NCBI GenBank assembly: GCA_012274445.1
Contig: JAAROD010000054.1
Coordinates: forward strand, 806,001-870,000
Direction of reading: 5' to 3'
Source: Sclerotiophoma versabilis
Taxonomy: Eukaryota > Ascomycota > Dothideomycetes > Pleosporales > Didymellaceae
DNA length: 64,000 nucleotides
Part shown: positions 11,684-23,590 of the stretch, in pieces
Layout: each line of letters begins with the position of its first letter
How positions within the stretch are numbered: position 1 is the stretch's first letter
Notes under the pieces: model-generated
What the model saw: the letters and a program-made list of their open reading frames with translations, nothing else
The model's database searches: none
Told to the model about the DNA's origin: nothing
Made by a program: the position numbers and the translations under genes

Positions 11684-12183
11684 AGTGGCGACAGTTTTAT
11701 AGATGAACAGCTACGCTAAGAATACTGAGATTATAGTAGATGTCGTGATGACTCGTGCACAATTGAGGGCGAGAGATCGATAGAAGTGCTCACTTGACTG
11801 TGGCAGTAACGATATCGAACGAGAGTAGGCTCGGTGCTTTCAAAAACATTTGTCAAGTTGTGTGGCGGTAAAATGTTTGCTATCGCGAAGGCCAAGTGGG
11901 AGTCTATAAAGCACGTAGAAAGATCCAAGAAATTATGGGGTAGTGGCTTGGCGATGACGATCGCCACATAAATCGAGCATCGAAAGCGCGTTGACGGACT
12001 GTGGCTAAGCTCACAAACATTTACACTCATCTAGCAAATCATGGAAGGATATTTGAACAGATGCGCTGGTATTCTCATACACTCTACACCATGCAAGTTG
12101 CATGCCAGAACTGATAAAGGAAAATATGAGCCTATGTACAATTCAAAACTCCCCCCGTTTTCAAAATCATGCTTTACATTAGC
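11684..12183. other. Intergenic, NHA1 promoter and complex I subunit 3' side
   Basis: About 500 bases, no gene seen. It should contain the NHA1 promoter (minus strand) and the 3' UTR of the 78-kDa complex I gene. Confidence 0.5.
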
Positions 12184-14660
12184 TTAGATGTTGGCTGCCG
12201 ACGCGATCTGGGGTGTTCCCTGAGGCCCATAGCCGACCTGAGGGTCGGGGTATCCAGGTGCCATGAAGTTGGTCTTTGGGTTCTTCTGCTCCTTTGCTGC
12301 TGAGCATCGTGCCATCGTCGGCGAACTAAATAACAATTAGTATTCATTACGATTGACGGAGTATTTGAGACAACTTACTTCCTTGAGATGGCGTCTGTGA
12401 AGAAGAAGTTCTTGATAGGCTTCTCAAGAGCCTGGCCTGAAATCTGCGAGCCCTTGTTCTGGTCGACCAGCTGGACCTTGCTGAGCCCAGGCAGGGAAGT
12501 GGACTCGACCAAGTCGTATCTCCTGAAAGCAGGGGAAATCTCCTCCATGCGGTCACGAAGCTGCTCAACATCATCGTAAGGCAGGGGAGCGCCGAGGTAC
12601 TCCGAAGCTGCACGGACGATCTTCCAGTCTTCTCTCGAAGCGCCGGGTAGACCAACAGCAGCACGAGACATCTGTACACGGCCCTCAGTGTTGACGTATG
12701 TGACGGACTTCTCTGTGTAAGCGGCACCAGGGAGGACAACATCAGCGAGCTGAGCGCCACGGTCACCATGGTGGCCCTGGTAGACAATGAAGGCGTCCTT
12801 GGGCAGCTCAGCCTCGTTGATCTCGTCAGCACCAAGCAACCAGATGAACTTAGGCTTAGTGTTGGCAACCTCGGGCGAAGGAACTGTGAAGCCAACATCG
12901 TAAGCACCAGTGCGGGAAGCTGTTCGCTGGAGGACGTTGTAGCCGTTCCACTCGGGGGTGGCGAAGCTGGCCTTGTTCTTCTCAACGAAAGAACCGACCT
13001 GCTCGAAGATGGACTTAGCGTCGGGGTGTTCAGCAACAGCGCTGCCAACGATGACCATTGGCTTCTTAGCGCCCTGGAGGACCTTGCCAAATTCGCCAGA
13101 CAGAGCACTCTTCAGGTCGTTGGCGTTGGCTCCCAGGTTTGTGTACTCGAAAGTGCTCTCGAAGTCTTCACCAACGAGACCAACCTGCAGATCTGACCTC
13201 AACCACTGCTTACGGATACGGGCGTTAAGAACGGCGGCTTCGTGGCGGGGGTTGGTGCCGATGAGAAGAATGGCGTCAGCCTCCTCGACACCGTAGATCC
13301 TGGAGTTGAACGAGTAGTTGGCACGGGAATCAATACCGTGGGCGATAGGCTGGCTGCCTCCGGGCTGGTCAAGAGCCAGGTTGTCAGAACCAAGCTTGTT
13401 GGCGAGATCCTTTGCAGCGACGAGGGTCTCAGCCTCAACCAGGTGGCCGGCAACAAACTTGATCTCGTTCTCTTTTGGTGCAATCTTCTTGAAAGCGTTG
13501 CCAATCTCAACAAGAGCCTGCTCCCAGGATGCGGGCTGGAACTGGTCGTCGACCCGGATGAGCGGGTTGACTAGGCGCTGTGTGCTAAGAGCGTCGCATG
13601 CGAATCGGGTCTTGTCGTTGATCCATTCCTCGTTGACGTCGTCGTTCAGACGGGGCAAGATCCTCATGACCTGGATACCACGGGAGTCGACGCGGATGTT
13701 GGAGCCAAGGCCGTCGAGGACGTCGACAGTCTCGGTCTTGTAAAGCTCCCAAGGACGGGCCTTGAAGGCGTACGGCTTCGAAACCAGGGCACCGACGGGG
13801 CAGAGATCGATGACGTTTCCGGAAAGCTCAGAGTCGAGAGAAGTCTCGAGGTATGTGCCGATCTGGAGGTCGTTGCCACGGCCAGTGGAGCCCATCTCGG
13901 GGGCACCAGCGACGTCGTTGGAGAAACGGATGCATCGTGTGCAGTGAATGCACCTGTTCATGGAAGTCTGGAAGAGGTGAGTATAGCGCGGGCACACGGC
14001 ACACGGCACACTGAGACTCGTACCTTGATCAGAGGGCCAATGTTCTTGTCCTCGACGGCCCGCTTGCCACCAATCTCGTGGAATCGCCCGCGGTCGGCTC
14101 CGTAGCGCATCGACTGGTCCTGGAGGTCGCACTCACCTCCCTGGTCGCAGATGGGGCAGTCGAGCGGGTGATTAGCGAGCAGGAACTCCATGACGCCCTC
14201 GCGCGCCTTGTGGACCAGCGGCGAGTCCGTCTTGACGACCATGCCTGGCTGCACCGGCCACGCGCACGACGCGACCGGCTTGGGAGCCCGCTCCACCTCG
14301 ACCAGACACATGCGGCAGTTGCCAGCAATCATCAGCTTCTCATGGTAGCAGTATCGCGGCACGGTGCTGCCGGCCTTTTCGCAGGCCTGGATGAGGGCGG
14401 ACCCAGCTGTTCGCAGGCGTCAGGGCTGTCTCTGCAGCTGCGGGCGGGGTCAGTGAGGCGGCGTACCTTCGATTGAGACCTTCTTTCCGTCTGCGGGGGC
14501 TGTCAGCGCTCGCCGTCGCGGGCAAGGGAGGGTGGCACAAACCGATGGTGAGCTCGACCTCTGCAGGCCGGGGGGCCGAGGCAGTAAAAGCCCGGCTGCC
14601 ATTGAGGGCTGCGCTGCGGGCAGGCTTCCTCAGCGACCGGATCAATTGTTGCCGCAGCAT
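12184..14660 (-). CDS. nuo78: NADH:ubiquinone oxidoreductase 75/78-kDa Fe-S subunit (complex I, NDUFS1 homologue)
   Basis: This is the largest peripheral-arm subunit of mitochondrial complex I, passing electrons from the flavoprotein toward quinone. Five exons, 14660-14543, 14490-14467 (24 nt), 14406-14024, 13967-12379 and 12325-12184, give 751 residues. The start MLRQQLIRSLRKPARSAALN is a basic, Arg-rich mitochondrial presequence. The ferredoxin-like region shows YCYHEKLMIAGNCRMC and SCAWP (2Fe-2S N1b ligands), HPLDCPICDQGGECDLQD and CIHCTRCIRF (two 4Fe-4S clusters), followed by a molybdopterin-oxidoreductase-like domain. The last exon ends NFMAPGYPDPQVGYGPQGTP, typical of fungal orthologues. 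The 24-nt microexon encodes only DGKKVSIE. All junctions follow GT-AG and keep the conserved sequence. Confidence 0.95.
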
Positions 14661-15479
14661 GTTGGGGGCGTGTGAAGGGGGCGATGGGACGTGTTGCGGG
14701 AGGTCGTTCAAAGCTTCAATCCATCAGGTCCGCCGGCCACTGGCTAAGCCAAGACCATCATCGCCAAAGCCGCCCGCGTGATTGGTCATGGCAGGTCAGA
14801 CGTCCGAGCGCTGCCCGATGAACAAAATTCTGCGGCTGCCCACACCCTCTTCTCCTCTTCACTCATTACGGGCACAATTTATTGTAGGAATGTCGAGCCC
14901 TCCACTCGACTCTCCTCTAGTACGTGTCCCAGAGCACGACTTACCGTGCGAGGTAGCTGGAGCAGAGGAGGCATCTGATGATATCTTGTTCCTTACCAAC
15001 GTCGCTACATACTGCACTGCAGAACCAATGCTTTGACACTGCGAAGAAAGATGACCAATGTGAGGCTGCAAGAAACAGCTCTGTTGTAGCTTCGCACTCG
15101 CTGCGTGCTGCTTCCATGTTGCGTGCCACGACCCGTGACACAATACGTAAACCTGACGCCGCTGTCACAATGCTGCGGGGACCGTTCAGGCTCAAGCCCA
15201 GTGCGGGAACACCTCCGCCAAACCTCACAACTTCACTGCGTACAGATTTGCAACTTGGCGAACGATTGTAGTGAACATATTCGTGTTTTTCATTATCTTG
15301 CCATAACCATCTACAAGCCTGGTCTCAAGTGGCCCAAAGGCCAGAGTCTCGAGCTCAACCCTCCTCTATGTAGCTCCAAACGATCAACCCTAAGCAGAAA
15401 GAAGAGATGACCTTGACCCCAGACGCCTTTTCGATGAACACAGCATGATCTGCACTAGATCATACTCTCATGACATATC
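14661..15479. other. Intergenic, complex I subunit promoter and desaturase 3' side
   Basis: About 820 bases. It should hold the promoter of the minus-strand complex I gene at its left and the desaturase 3' UTR at its right. Short overlapping ORFs here show nothing recognisable. Confidence 0.5.
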
Positions 15480-16952
15480 CTACTCCTCAGGACCAATCTC
15501 CATCTTGGCGCCCTTGCCAGCAGTAGTCTTAGCGACCGGGGCCTCCATCTTGGCGGGTGGGACACCAAGACCGTTGTGGTTGCGGAAGAAGAGAACACCA
15601 GCGGCCTCGCCAGTGGCACCCTCGGTGGGCTCGACCCACTGGCACATACGGGCACTCTTCCACATGGCCCTGAGGAAACCGACCGAGCCACCCTCGGTGT
15701 CAGAGCGGTAGTGCTTGCCCATGACGGGCCTGATAGCATCAGAAGCCTCATCAGCGTTGTAGAAGGGGATGGTGGAGATGTAGTGGTGGAGGACGTGGGT
15801 CTCGATGATGCCGTGGAGCATGACGCGCCCGATGAAGCCGAACTCACGGTCGATGGTAGCGGCGGCTCCGCGAACGTAGGTCCATGTCTGAGCGTCGTAG
15901 TGAGGAAGAGTGGGGTCGGTGTGCTGGAGGAAGGTAATGGCAACGAGCCAGTGGTTAACCCAGAGGTAGGGGATGATGTACCAGACGAGAAGGTTGGCGA
16001 AACCGTAGTTCTTGCCGACCCAGGTAAGACCAGCAAGGGTGATGGCGATACCGAGGTCAGAGAGGAGGATAAGCTTCTCATCCTTCCTCTCGTACAGAGG
16101 AGAAGATGGGTTGAAGTGGTTGACACCGTTCAACAGACCGTTCTTCTTGCCAACACCCTTGCCCTCGGACTGGCGCTCGTGGAAGTTGTGGCCAGTGACG
16201 TTGCTGATCAGGTACATGGGCCAGCCGCCGAGCTGCTGGACGAGCATGTGGATGAGAGTAGCGATAGGAGTCTCCTCGGTGAGCTCGTGGAGCTCGTGGA
16301 CAAACTTGCCAACGCGGGAAGCGTAGACCTCACGGGTCTTGGGAACGAAGACCATGTCGCGCTCCATGTGGCCAGTGGCCTTGTGGTGCTTGCCGTGAGA
16401 GATCTTCCAAGAGAAGTAGGGGACAAGAAGAGCGGAGTGGCAAATCCAGCCGACGGTGTCGTTGAGGATCTTGGAGGGAGAGAAGGCCTGGTGACCGCAC
16501 TCGTGGGCCATGACCCAAAGACCAGTTCCAGAGAGACCCTGGATGAAGGTGTAGAGAGTCCACAGGACAGCGCGGACGGGCATCGAGGGGATGGTCTCAG
16601 GCGTCACATAGTTGTGGAAGAGGTAGAAGACAGTCGCAAGCTGGGTGATGTCGCGAGCAACGTAGCTCAGACTGCGGATAGCGGAGCGCTCGAAGCAGTG
16701 CTTGGGGATGGCAGCGCGGAGCTGGCCAATGGTGTAGTCGGGAATCTGGAACTCGTTGCCGTAGGTGTCGAGGAGCTTGCCGGTGGGCTTAGCAGCGACC
16801 TCGGCCTCGGAGCCAAGCGAGGAGAGGGAGGTGTTGGAGGCCGATCCAACTGGGGAGTCAGAGGGCGAGTTCGCAATGGTCGAGGGCGCCGAGTCGGCGG
16901 TGACATTGCGCCTCAGAGCACCTGCAGGACGGGCGGTGGTAGTGGCAGCCAT
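15480..16952 (-). CDS. FAD2: Delta-12 fatty acid desaturase (oleate to linoleate), ER membrane
   Basis: It inserts the delta-12 double bond into oleoyl chains using electrons from cytochrome b5, setting membrane polyunsaturation. It is a single-exon ORF of 490 residues starting MAATTTARPAGALRRN. Three His boxes are intact: HECGH at 150-154, HGKHH at 186-190 and HVLHH at 386-390, with hydrophobic segments between them as in the membrane desaturase family. The motif MCQWVEP near the C-terminus is usual in fungal delta-12 enzymes. The first about 55 residues are Ser/Thr/Pro-rich and cytosolic. GC-rich third positions leave the antisense strand open for 523 codons (15576-17147), which I regard as a shadow. 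Delta-15 or bifunctional activity cannot be excluded from sequence alone, but delta-12 is most likely. Confidence 0.94.
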   Translation of the reverse strand: MAATTTARPAGALRRNVTADSAPSTIANSPSDSPVGSASNTSLSSLGSEAEVAAKPTGKLLDTYGNEFQIPDYTIGQLRAAIPKHCFERSAIRSLSYVARDITQLATVFYLFHNYVTPETIPSMPVRAVLWTLYTFIQGLSGTGLWVMAHECGHQAFSPSKILNDTVGWICHSALLVPYFSWKISHGKHHKATGHMERDMVFVPKTREVYASRVGKFVHELHELTEETPIATLIHMLVQQLGGWPMYLISNVTGHNFHERQSEGKGVGKKNGLLNGVNHFNPSSPLYERKDEKLILLSDLGIAITLAGLTWVGKNYGFANLLVWYIIPYLWVNHWLVAITFLQHTDPTLPHYDAQTWTYVRGAAATIDREFGFIGRVMLHGIIETHVLHHYISTIPFYNADEASDAIRPVMGKHYRSDTEGGSVGFLRAMWKSARMCQWVEPTEGATGEAAGVLFFRNHNGLGVPPAKMEAPVAKTTAGKGAKMEIGPEE

Positions 16953-18904
16953 CTTGGAATCGAAGATGAGATGTCGATAACGAGAGTGTCAAAGTCCCTC
17001 AAAGCGAGAGGAGGGGCAATGGCAGAGACAAGTTGCAGAAAACTTGTTGGGGATGCAGATCGTTTGTTGAGGTCGAATGCCTGCAACGACAATCAAAAAC
17101 GATGGGCTGAAGACCTGCACGGAAATTGTAGAGTCCAGAGGAATTGAGGACTTGCCGAGTGCGGGAATGCCGTTTTTAAAGCACCACGGAATGCCCCAGG
17201 CGGTGTCGATGGATTTTTAGGTAGACCCTGACACGAATGGTAAGCGTCGCGAGCAAAGGGTGTTCGAGAACAGGGGTACCAATAAGGACAGCTCCAGCTC
17301 GTGTGCTAACGCACTCCGATGTCTATCTCTCCACTCGGGAAAAATGCCAGACTGTTTCTTATGGATACACTCGCCACCGCATGAAGCTCTCTGAGCGCTG
17401 CACCGACTGCGAAACACAGCTTGTGCGCTCCAGTGTCCACAGTGGCGGCGAAGCTTGCGCCTTCTCTAGCCTCAACACGCCTCCCTCTGCCTCGTCTGGG
17501 GTGCTGGATCTATGCCGGTCCCCTCTGCCCGCTGTCTTGGCGCACGGGCACGGCTTTCAGACCGCCAATTCGCACCACCCATCATGCGCTCTTTTCCGCT
17601 GATTTGCTCTGCGGCCTCGCCTACAGGTCGAATTGAGCAGGTACCAAGCCTGTGCCGGCCCGCTAGCGCCAGCATCCGAGACCATGCTGACTTGTGGACA
17701 TGTCATTTGGAGTGGTAGAACAACCAAGCAATGTTCACAGACACATAGACATGCTCATCGAACTTGACAGCAGTTGCAATTGTGCCATGTTACAGGTGGA
17801 TCTTGTCGCGAAAAGCAGCCGGGATCTTTAGCAAAGATCTCCAAGGCTGATGCAGGGCCATGCTAGTGCGCTTTTCGATTGGGTGATTCATCAAACCACC
17901 GAGGCTCCCGCTCTCCGTTCCTGAGTGGCGAGTTGAAGCGGTCATGTATTGACCGAGTTTTCAAGTTGCACTTGGGACGCTGACCATAGCATCTCCATTG
18001 TACGCGCAACATCAATAATGATGACAGTCAGCTCGGATCAAACCTCACATCCTCTTCCCAGCAACTATGATTTTTGGAATTCCCACTTGATGCTCGTCGG
18101 CGTTGGTCTACAAGAGCACATCACTCGCTATCCGATGTTATCAGCTGCAAGCTGCAAGCATCTTGATAACTCATGTGAAAGAGGGGCATCGGTGCAGATG
18201 TTGTTGCAAATGATAGCCACTGACGAGAACCCTCAACTGTTTGCAGGACTCGGTCGCCTGTGATGGCCAATAGTAGCCACCTACCACCACATGTCTTCGT
18301 CGTGAGCACCGATTGCACAGTCATCGTCAACACACCCGAGGTATTGTAAGTCCGCCACAAAGATCAATACTGCACCCGGTGCGGACCTTGGGTGTCCGAT
18401 TGGCTTCGAAATCGACACTGAACAGTAACCAAGACATGGGCTGTAGAAAGGCAGGGAGGTGAATGTAAAGCAGCCCCTGGAACCACTCGCGTCAAAACAC
18501 ACCTAGAACAGCCTTTCATTCCATCTTGTATTGCCTTGAGACCTTCTTCGTATCATGTTTCCAACGTCACCACCATCAGACGTCGTCTAGAAGTGGGTCT
18601 TCTCCAGACTTTCACATGCCAAATTACCAAGCTTACGAGCGCACGATCGCCCCCCCTCAACGGCCCTTGACGGGCCTTTCCCATGTCTGAGACTGCACCT
18701 AGCGTCGGGGCACCCTTTCCAAACACTGCAGTTGTGATGTGGAGTCTGTGAACCTTACGCTTGGCAGGACAGGGGAGTGGGCGTTTACTTTTAGACGTCT
18801 GAAGGAGGACTTTAGCGAAAAACGTCGTTGAGTCCATACTCTCTATTGGGCTCGTCTTACGGTGTACTATATACATATGTGAATGGCAAAAGCCTAGTGA
18901 AGTA
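16953..18904. other. Intergenic, desaturase upstream region
   Basis: About 1.95 kb, no gene recognised. It includes a TATA-like TTTAAAAA (minus strand, 17173-17180) about 220 bases before the desaturase ATG. The remaining ORFs are short, overlapping and unconvincing. Confidence 0.5.
17173..17180 (-). promoter_or_regulatory. TATA-like element upstream of the delta-12 desaturase
   Basis: TTTAAAAA on the minus strand, about 220 bases before the desaturase start codon. Consensus and position are the only support. Confidence 0.3.
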
Positions 18905-20381
18905 CTATACCACCAGTTCCACCAACCTCTGCCAATCGATCTTCTTCCAACCCACAAACGCTAGCAGCGCGACAACACTGACTCTCCCTACAAGCGCCGT
19001 AGCCACGGCTTTCCTCACAATGGGGTAGTATCCCTCTAGCATAGAGTTGACAGCCGCACCTCTCGCGACCATCTTTGCTCGCCCAGTCTGTCCCCACGCA
19101 CGCCCAACCCCCAGTCCTGCTATTCCGACCTCGCCAGGTTTCTCTTGTCGCTCCTCTCCTTCGCTGAAGATTGGGCCCACAGCCTCACTCCCAAACCCTG
19201 GCAGATCCTGCTCACCCGCCGTCGTCGACGAATGCGTGGTCATCGTTGACATCTCAAGCGACTTCTGCCTGCGGAATCTGTACGACATAGCCCACATGAC
19301 AAACCTCACATCCCAGCTCGTAAACGTCGGATACGTCCACAGCTCCAGCGCATTATGGGGAGGAATATGTTCTAAGAAGTCGCTCACAACGCCTAAGGTC
19401 AGCCCCCAGAGCAGCAGCGGCGGTTTTCCATCACTTCTATCCTCGCCAAACACCAGGTCTTTCGCCTTGGCCACGGCGCCTTTTGGCGGCGCACTGAAAG
19501 CAGGCACGAAATCAGGTATTGTAGCGCAGTGTGTGGAGTTTGAAGGGACGAGGCGGATGGCTGCAAACATCATCTTCGAGAGCATGGTTTGCAGGAACCA
19601 GCGCTTGATGCCGAGCTCGGATTTGGCAAGGCGGGCAGAGACGTCGGCGTACTCGTGGGTTCGTAGGACGGGGGAGAGGAGCGCGCGGATGGGGACCCAA
19701 TGCGAGGAGGCCACCTCGGTCGGCTGGAGGCGCTGGGTTGGGTAGTTCGGAGAGGTAAGGAGGTAGATGTAAGGACAAAGCACCATCAGTCTGTGTTTGT
19801 TAGGAGATGAGGATGTAGCTGGAAGTTGCTCAGGCTGAGACTTACGGGACCTTGCCCCAGCTTGTGGTGACTATCCGCTGGGGCAGGTTTCCTACTGCGA
19901 TCGCGTTGTGGTAGCCGAGATCGATACCGACTTCCTCCAGCGCTTCTCGCATGGCTGTGACAGCATCGTCGTCGTCCTCTGGGTCTCTCTTCCCCCCGGG
20001 CAATGCGACGTGACCATTCCACTTGTCTCCTATCCTCGTCGCCCGTTTGATGAAGAGTACCTCAGGGTCACCATGCTTCACCCAGTCCTGTTCGAAGAAG
20101 GCATGTAGGATGTCCTCGAAGCTAAGCTTCTGACCCGAACCGGAAGCAGCAGAGGATCGTCGACGGGGTTTGGGCGGGGCCTGCGAGGCAGAATGTAGTG
20201 GCTTATCCGAGTATGCTGGCCAGTGGTTGTAGTTTGGTTGTACGCGTAGAATCAGGGCGACACTCGCGCGTTTTGGCACTTTTGGGGGGCATGCGACCTC
20301 TGGGTATGGATGGGCGTTGAGTTCGAGGAGGACGGACTTGAGGTGTGCGATCAGGTCTTGGGCGTCTGTTTGCTGTGACAT
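18905..20381 (-). CDS. Nudix hydrolase family protein, fungal long form
   Basis: Nudix enzymes cleave nucleoside diphosphates linked to another moiety. Two exons, 20381-19846 and 19790-18905, give 473 residues (junction SWGKVP-LMVLCPYIYLL). A short conserved start leads into an RASVALILR strand and a Nudix box at about 129-153, beginning ALPGGKRDPEDDDDA and ending REALEEVGIDLG. The GGKRDP form with a two-residue extension before REALEEVG is the type seen in the NUDT7/NUDT8 and PCD1 group of CoA/ADP-ribose pyrophosphatases, so CoA pyrophosphatase is a reasonable but untested guess. The C-terminal half is long and includes a hydrophobic stretch near the end (VVALLAFVGW), possibly a tail anchor. 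I see no obvious PTS1 (ends ELVV). Confidence 0.88.
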
Positions 20382-21004
20382 GTTGGCGCGTTGTACTAGC
20401 TTTGGTTGTGACTGTGTTTAGTCTGCTACTGTGGCATGGATGGTACGGCTGGCACGTGTGGCACGTTTGACACGACAAAGGATCGCTATGACGCGGGCAG
20501 GCAGCTTGTAAACCAAAAAAAATGTATTTGACTAGCACCAAGTGCCTGGCAGAGGCACCGTCAAGACAGCGTCGTGTCGTACAACGTGAGGTGAGTGAGG
20601 ATGGTCAACGCAGCACTCGGACGGCGAAGCAGAATACGGAGAGCCGAGGCTAGCGCTAGTCATGTAAGCTGGGGGTGTAATGGAGCAACATGTGTGTAGA
20701 CGACAAGCCAAAGTCACGCCCGTGTGCTGTCGCGCGACAAGCTCGGCGACTGCCTGTGATTTCGGAAATGCTCGATTTGTTTGCTCGGTAGCGCTGTCGT
20801 CGGAGGAAGCTGTAGCGAATGGGAGGCCACCGAGACCGGAACAGGAGGGGGAGCAGCATCGTCAGCGGGGCAGAGCACTGCGCAAAAATATCCAGACACC
20901 CCACGCTGGGCGCCAGTGCTCTACATATACCCCAGAGACCCTTTGCTCTGTCTTTCCTTTACCCTTCCGTTGACCACACATAGCCATTGAAGCACTCAGT
21001 CACA
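20382..21004. promoter_or_regulatory. Divergent promoter region between the Nudix gene and ADE16/17
   Basis: About 620 bases separate two divergent start codons. A TATATA-like CATATA at 20924-20929 precedes a pyrimidine-rich tract (about 20940-20970) and the ADE16/17 ATG, a common fungal promoter layout. I looked for the TGACTC element bound by Bas1/CpcA-type factors and did not see a perfect copy. Confidence 0.4.
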
Positions 21005-22906
21005 ATGGGCGGCCAAAAGACTGGTGCGCACTGCTCTCCCACTATCCTACCACGGCGACTCTGACAGACTCTGCAGCCATCATCTCCGTCTACGACAAGA
21101 CAGGCCTCCTCGACCTGGCCAAGGGCCTCAAGGAGGCCAATGTCAGGCTCCTTGCCTCTGGCGGCACAGCCAAGATGATCCGCCAGGCCGGCTTCGAGGT
21201 CGAGGACGTCTCTGCCATCACGAAGGCGCCTGAGATGCTGGGCGGACGCGTCAAGACCCTGCACCCTGCCGTCCACGGCGGCATTCTCGCCCGCAACCTC
21301 GACTCGGACGACTCGGACCTCTCGGCGAACAGCATCGAGAAGATCGACTTTGTCGTCTGCAACCTCTACCCCTTCTCCGAGACCGTTGCCAGGATCAACG
21401 TCACAATCCCCGAGGCCGTCGAGGAGATTGACATTGGCGGCGTCACTCTTCTGCGAGCTGCCGCCAAGAACCACGCGCGCGTCACCATCGTCAGCGACCC
21501 CAACGACTACCATGACCTTCTGACCGAGCTCAAGAACAACAACGGCGACGTCTCTGAGAAGAGCAGGCAGCGATACGCGCTCAAGGCCTTCGAGCAGACA
21601 TCCACATACGACAGTGCCATCTCCGACTTCTTCAGGAAGAAGTACGCCGGCGATGGCGACCAGTTCCTTCCTCTGCGCTACGGCGCCAACCCTCACCAGA
21701 AGCCTGCGACCGTCTCCATGCCGGACAGGCCTCTGCCTTTCAAGGTTCTTGGTGGCTCGCCAGGATACATCAACTTGTTGGATGCCTTGAACGCATGGCC
21801 CCTGGTTCAGGAACTGAGCAAGGCACTCAACTACCCCGCTGCTGCCAGCTTCAAGCACGTCTCGCCTGCCGGTGCCGCCATCGGTGTGCCCCTCAGCGCT
21901 GAGGAGAGGCAGGTCTACATGGTCGACGACATTGAGGGCATCGAGAACTCTGGTCTTGCACAGGCTTACGCCAGGGCCCGTGGTGCCGACAGGATGTCCA
22001 GCTTCGGTGACATGATTGCTCTGTCTCATGAAGTCGATCTGCCCACCGCTAAGATCATCAGCCGAGAGGTCTCCGACGGTGTCATCGCGCCTGCCTACAC
22101 CGCTGAGGCTCTCGAAATCCTCAAGAAGAAGAAGGGCGGCAAGTACCTCGTCCTCCAGATGGACAACGATTACGTCCCATCTATCGAGGAGACAAGGACC
22201 GTTTACGGCATCACTCTCAAGCAGCACCGCAACGATGCTAAGATCGTACCTTCTGACACTTTCAACACTGTCATTGTCCCCAAGGGCACCGGCGCCCTGC
22301 CCGAGTCAGCTCAGCGTGATCTGACTGTGGCCACTATTGCGCTCAAGTACACTCAGTCCAACAGTGTGTGCTATGCGCTGAATGGTCAGGTCATTGGTCT
22401 TGGTGCTGGCCAACAGTGTAAGTCTATCCCATACCAAACTGCCCACTTTCGCTAATTGCCGTCTAGCTCGTATTCACTGCACACGTCTTGCTGGTGACAA
22501 GGCTGACAACTGGTGGATGCGCTTCCACGAGCGTACTCTTAACCTTAAGTTCAAGAAGGGCACCAAGCGTCCATCCAAGTCAAACGCCATCGACCTTCTC
22601 TGCTCTGGTCTCATCCCTGATGGCGGCATTGAATACGACGACTTCGCCGCAAACTTTGAGGAAGGTCAGGTCCCCAAGAACTTTAGCCCAGAGGAGCGTA
22701 AGGAGTGGTTGTCGAAGCTCCAGGGCGTCGCTCTGTCTTCGGACGCTTTCTTCCCCTTCATCGACAACGTTTTCAGGGCACACAGGAGCGGTGCCAAGTA
22801 CATCGCTGCGCCGACAGGTAGCCAGAACGACGGCGCAGTTTTCGAGACTGCGGAGAAGCTCGGTATCACGTTTGTCGAACAGCACATCAGGCTGTTCCAC
22901 CACTAA
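21005..22906 (+). CDS. ADE17: Bifunctional AICAR transformylase / IMP cyclohydrolase (ATIC)
   Basis: It catalyses the last two steps of de novo purine synthesis, formylating AICAR with 10-formyl-THF and closing the ring to IMP in the cytosol. Three exons, 21005-21023 (19 nt), 21077-22417 and 22467-22906, give 599 residues, near the 592 of yeast Ade16/Ade17. The N-terminal cyclohydrolase (MGS-like) domain shows AIISVYDKTGLLDLAKGL, LLASGGTAK and GRVKTLHPAVHGGILARN. The transformylase domain shows LRYGANPHQKPA, AASFKHVSPAGAA (catalytic Lys-His) and the C-terminal NDGAVFETAEKLGITFVEQ. The tiny first exon encodes MGGQKT plus one base. Only one paralogue is visible here, so the choice between ADE16 and ADE17 is arbitrary. 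Confidence 0.96.
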
Positions 22907-23590
22907 GCAGCGGGTTTTTGTGTGTTTTCAACAGGCGCATGGGATTAACGACGTTCACGTAAGATGAATTGATTGGGTTTAGATACCCCGAAATGTGGAT
23001 ATCAAAAATGGTCACGAGGTTATAGGGACGAACAACTACACATTCAACATGACTTCTCACATTCTTTACTCGTATCGCCTCCGTCAGCAGAGCAGCACCG
23101 TACTGCGTATGATCGGGGACAGAAGCTCATGCAGGCCAACAAAGTCAATGCAGTAGTCGTGTGCGGGACCCTTCACTTCGGATGTCGGTACGAAGCGCCT
23201 TCTCGGGTACCTTCGGCAGCCGTTCCGTATCGTGCAGGTCGCCTCGCGAAGGCCTTGCTTTGTATTCCGTACCAGCAAGATCAAGACCGACTGCAAATGC
23301 TCTTGAAGTTCTTATCAGCTGTTAATTGCATGTTGATGCAAAACACCATGGTTGATCCTCGGTAGGTTGTACGTACGTGAGTCAGATCCACTCACCACAT
23401 CACGCTACCGGACTTAGAAATTCGCAAATTGCGCTAGTGCCCCAGTTTGCTGCAGGGCGTGGACCCCACCTGTGTTAAATAAGTATGGCTTGGTGAGAAA
23501 AAAGTACTGCCATCATGTCTTGACTTTTGATCTCTTTCAACCTCGATTTTCTCTGCATAGCGAACATTTCTAGCAAGAGCTTGGGGTTAG
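22907..23590. other. Intergenic between ADE16/17 and the MFS transporter
   Basis: About 680 bases between two plus-strand genes. It presumably holds the ATIC 3' UTR and the transporter promoter. No gene or repeat recognised. Confidence 0.5.

Noticed and set aside
12347..13108. 253-codon minus-strand ORF within the complex I gene
   Set aside because: Different frame of the same strand over the real coding exon, Ser/Leu/Arg-rich and featureless.
15576..17147. 523-codon plus-strand ORF opposite the delta-12 desaturase
   Set aside because: It is the antisense shadow of the desaturase, opened by GC-rich third positions, with repetitive Gly/Val/Asp composition and no domain.
20959..22227. 422-codon minus-strand ORF opposite ADE16/17
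   Set aside because: Antisense shadow of a highly biased gene, low-complexity translation.
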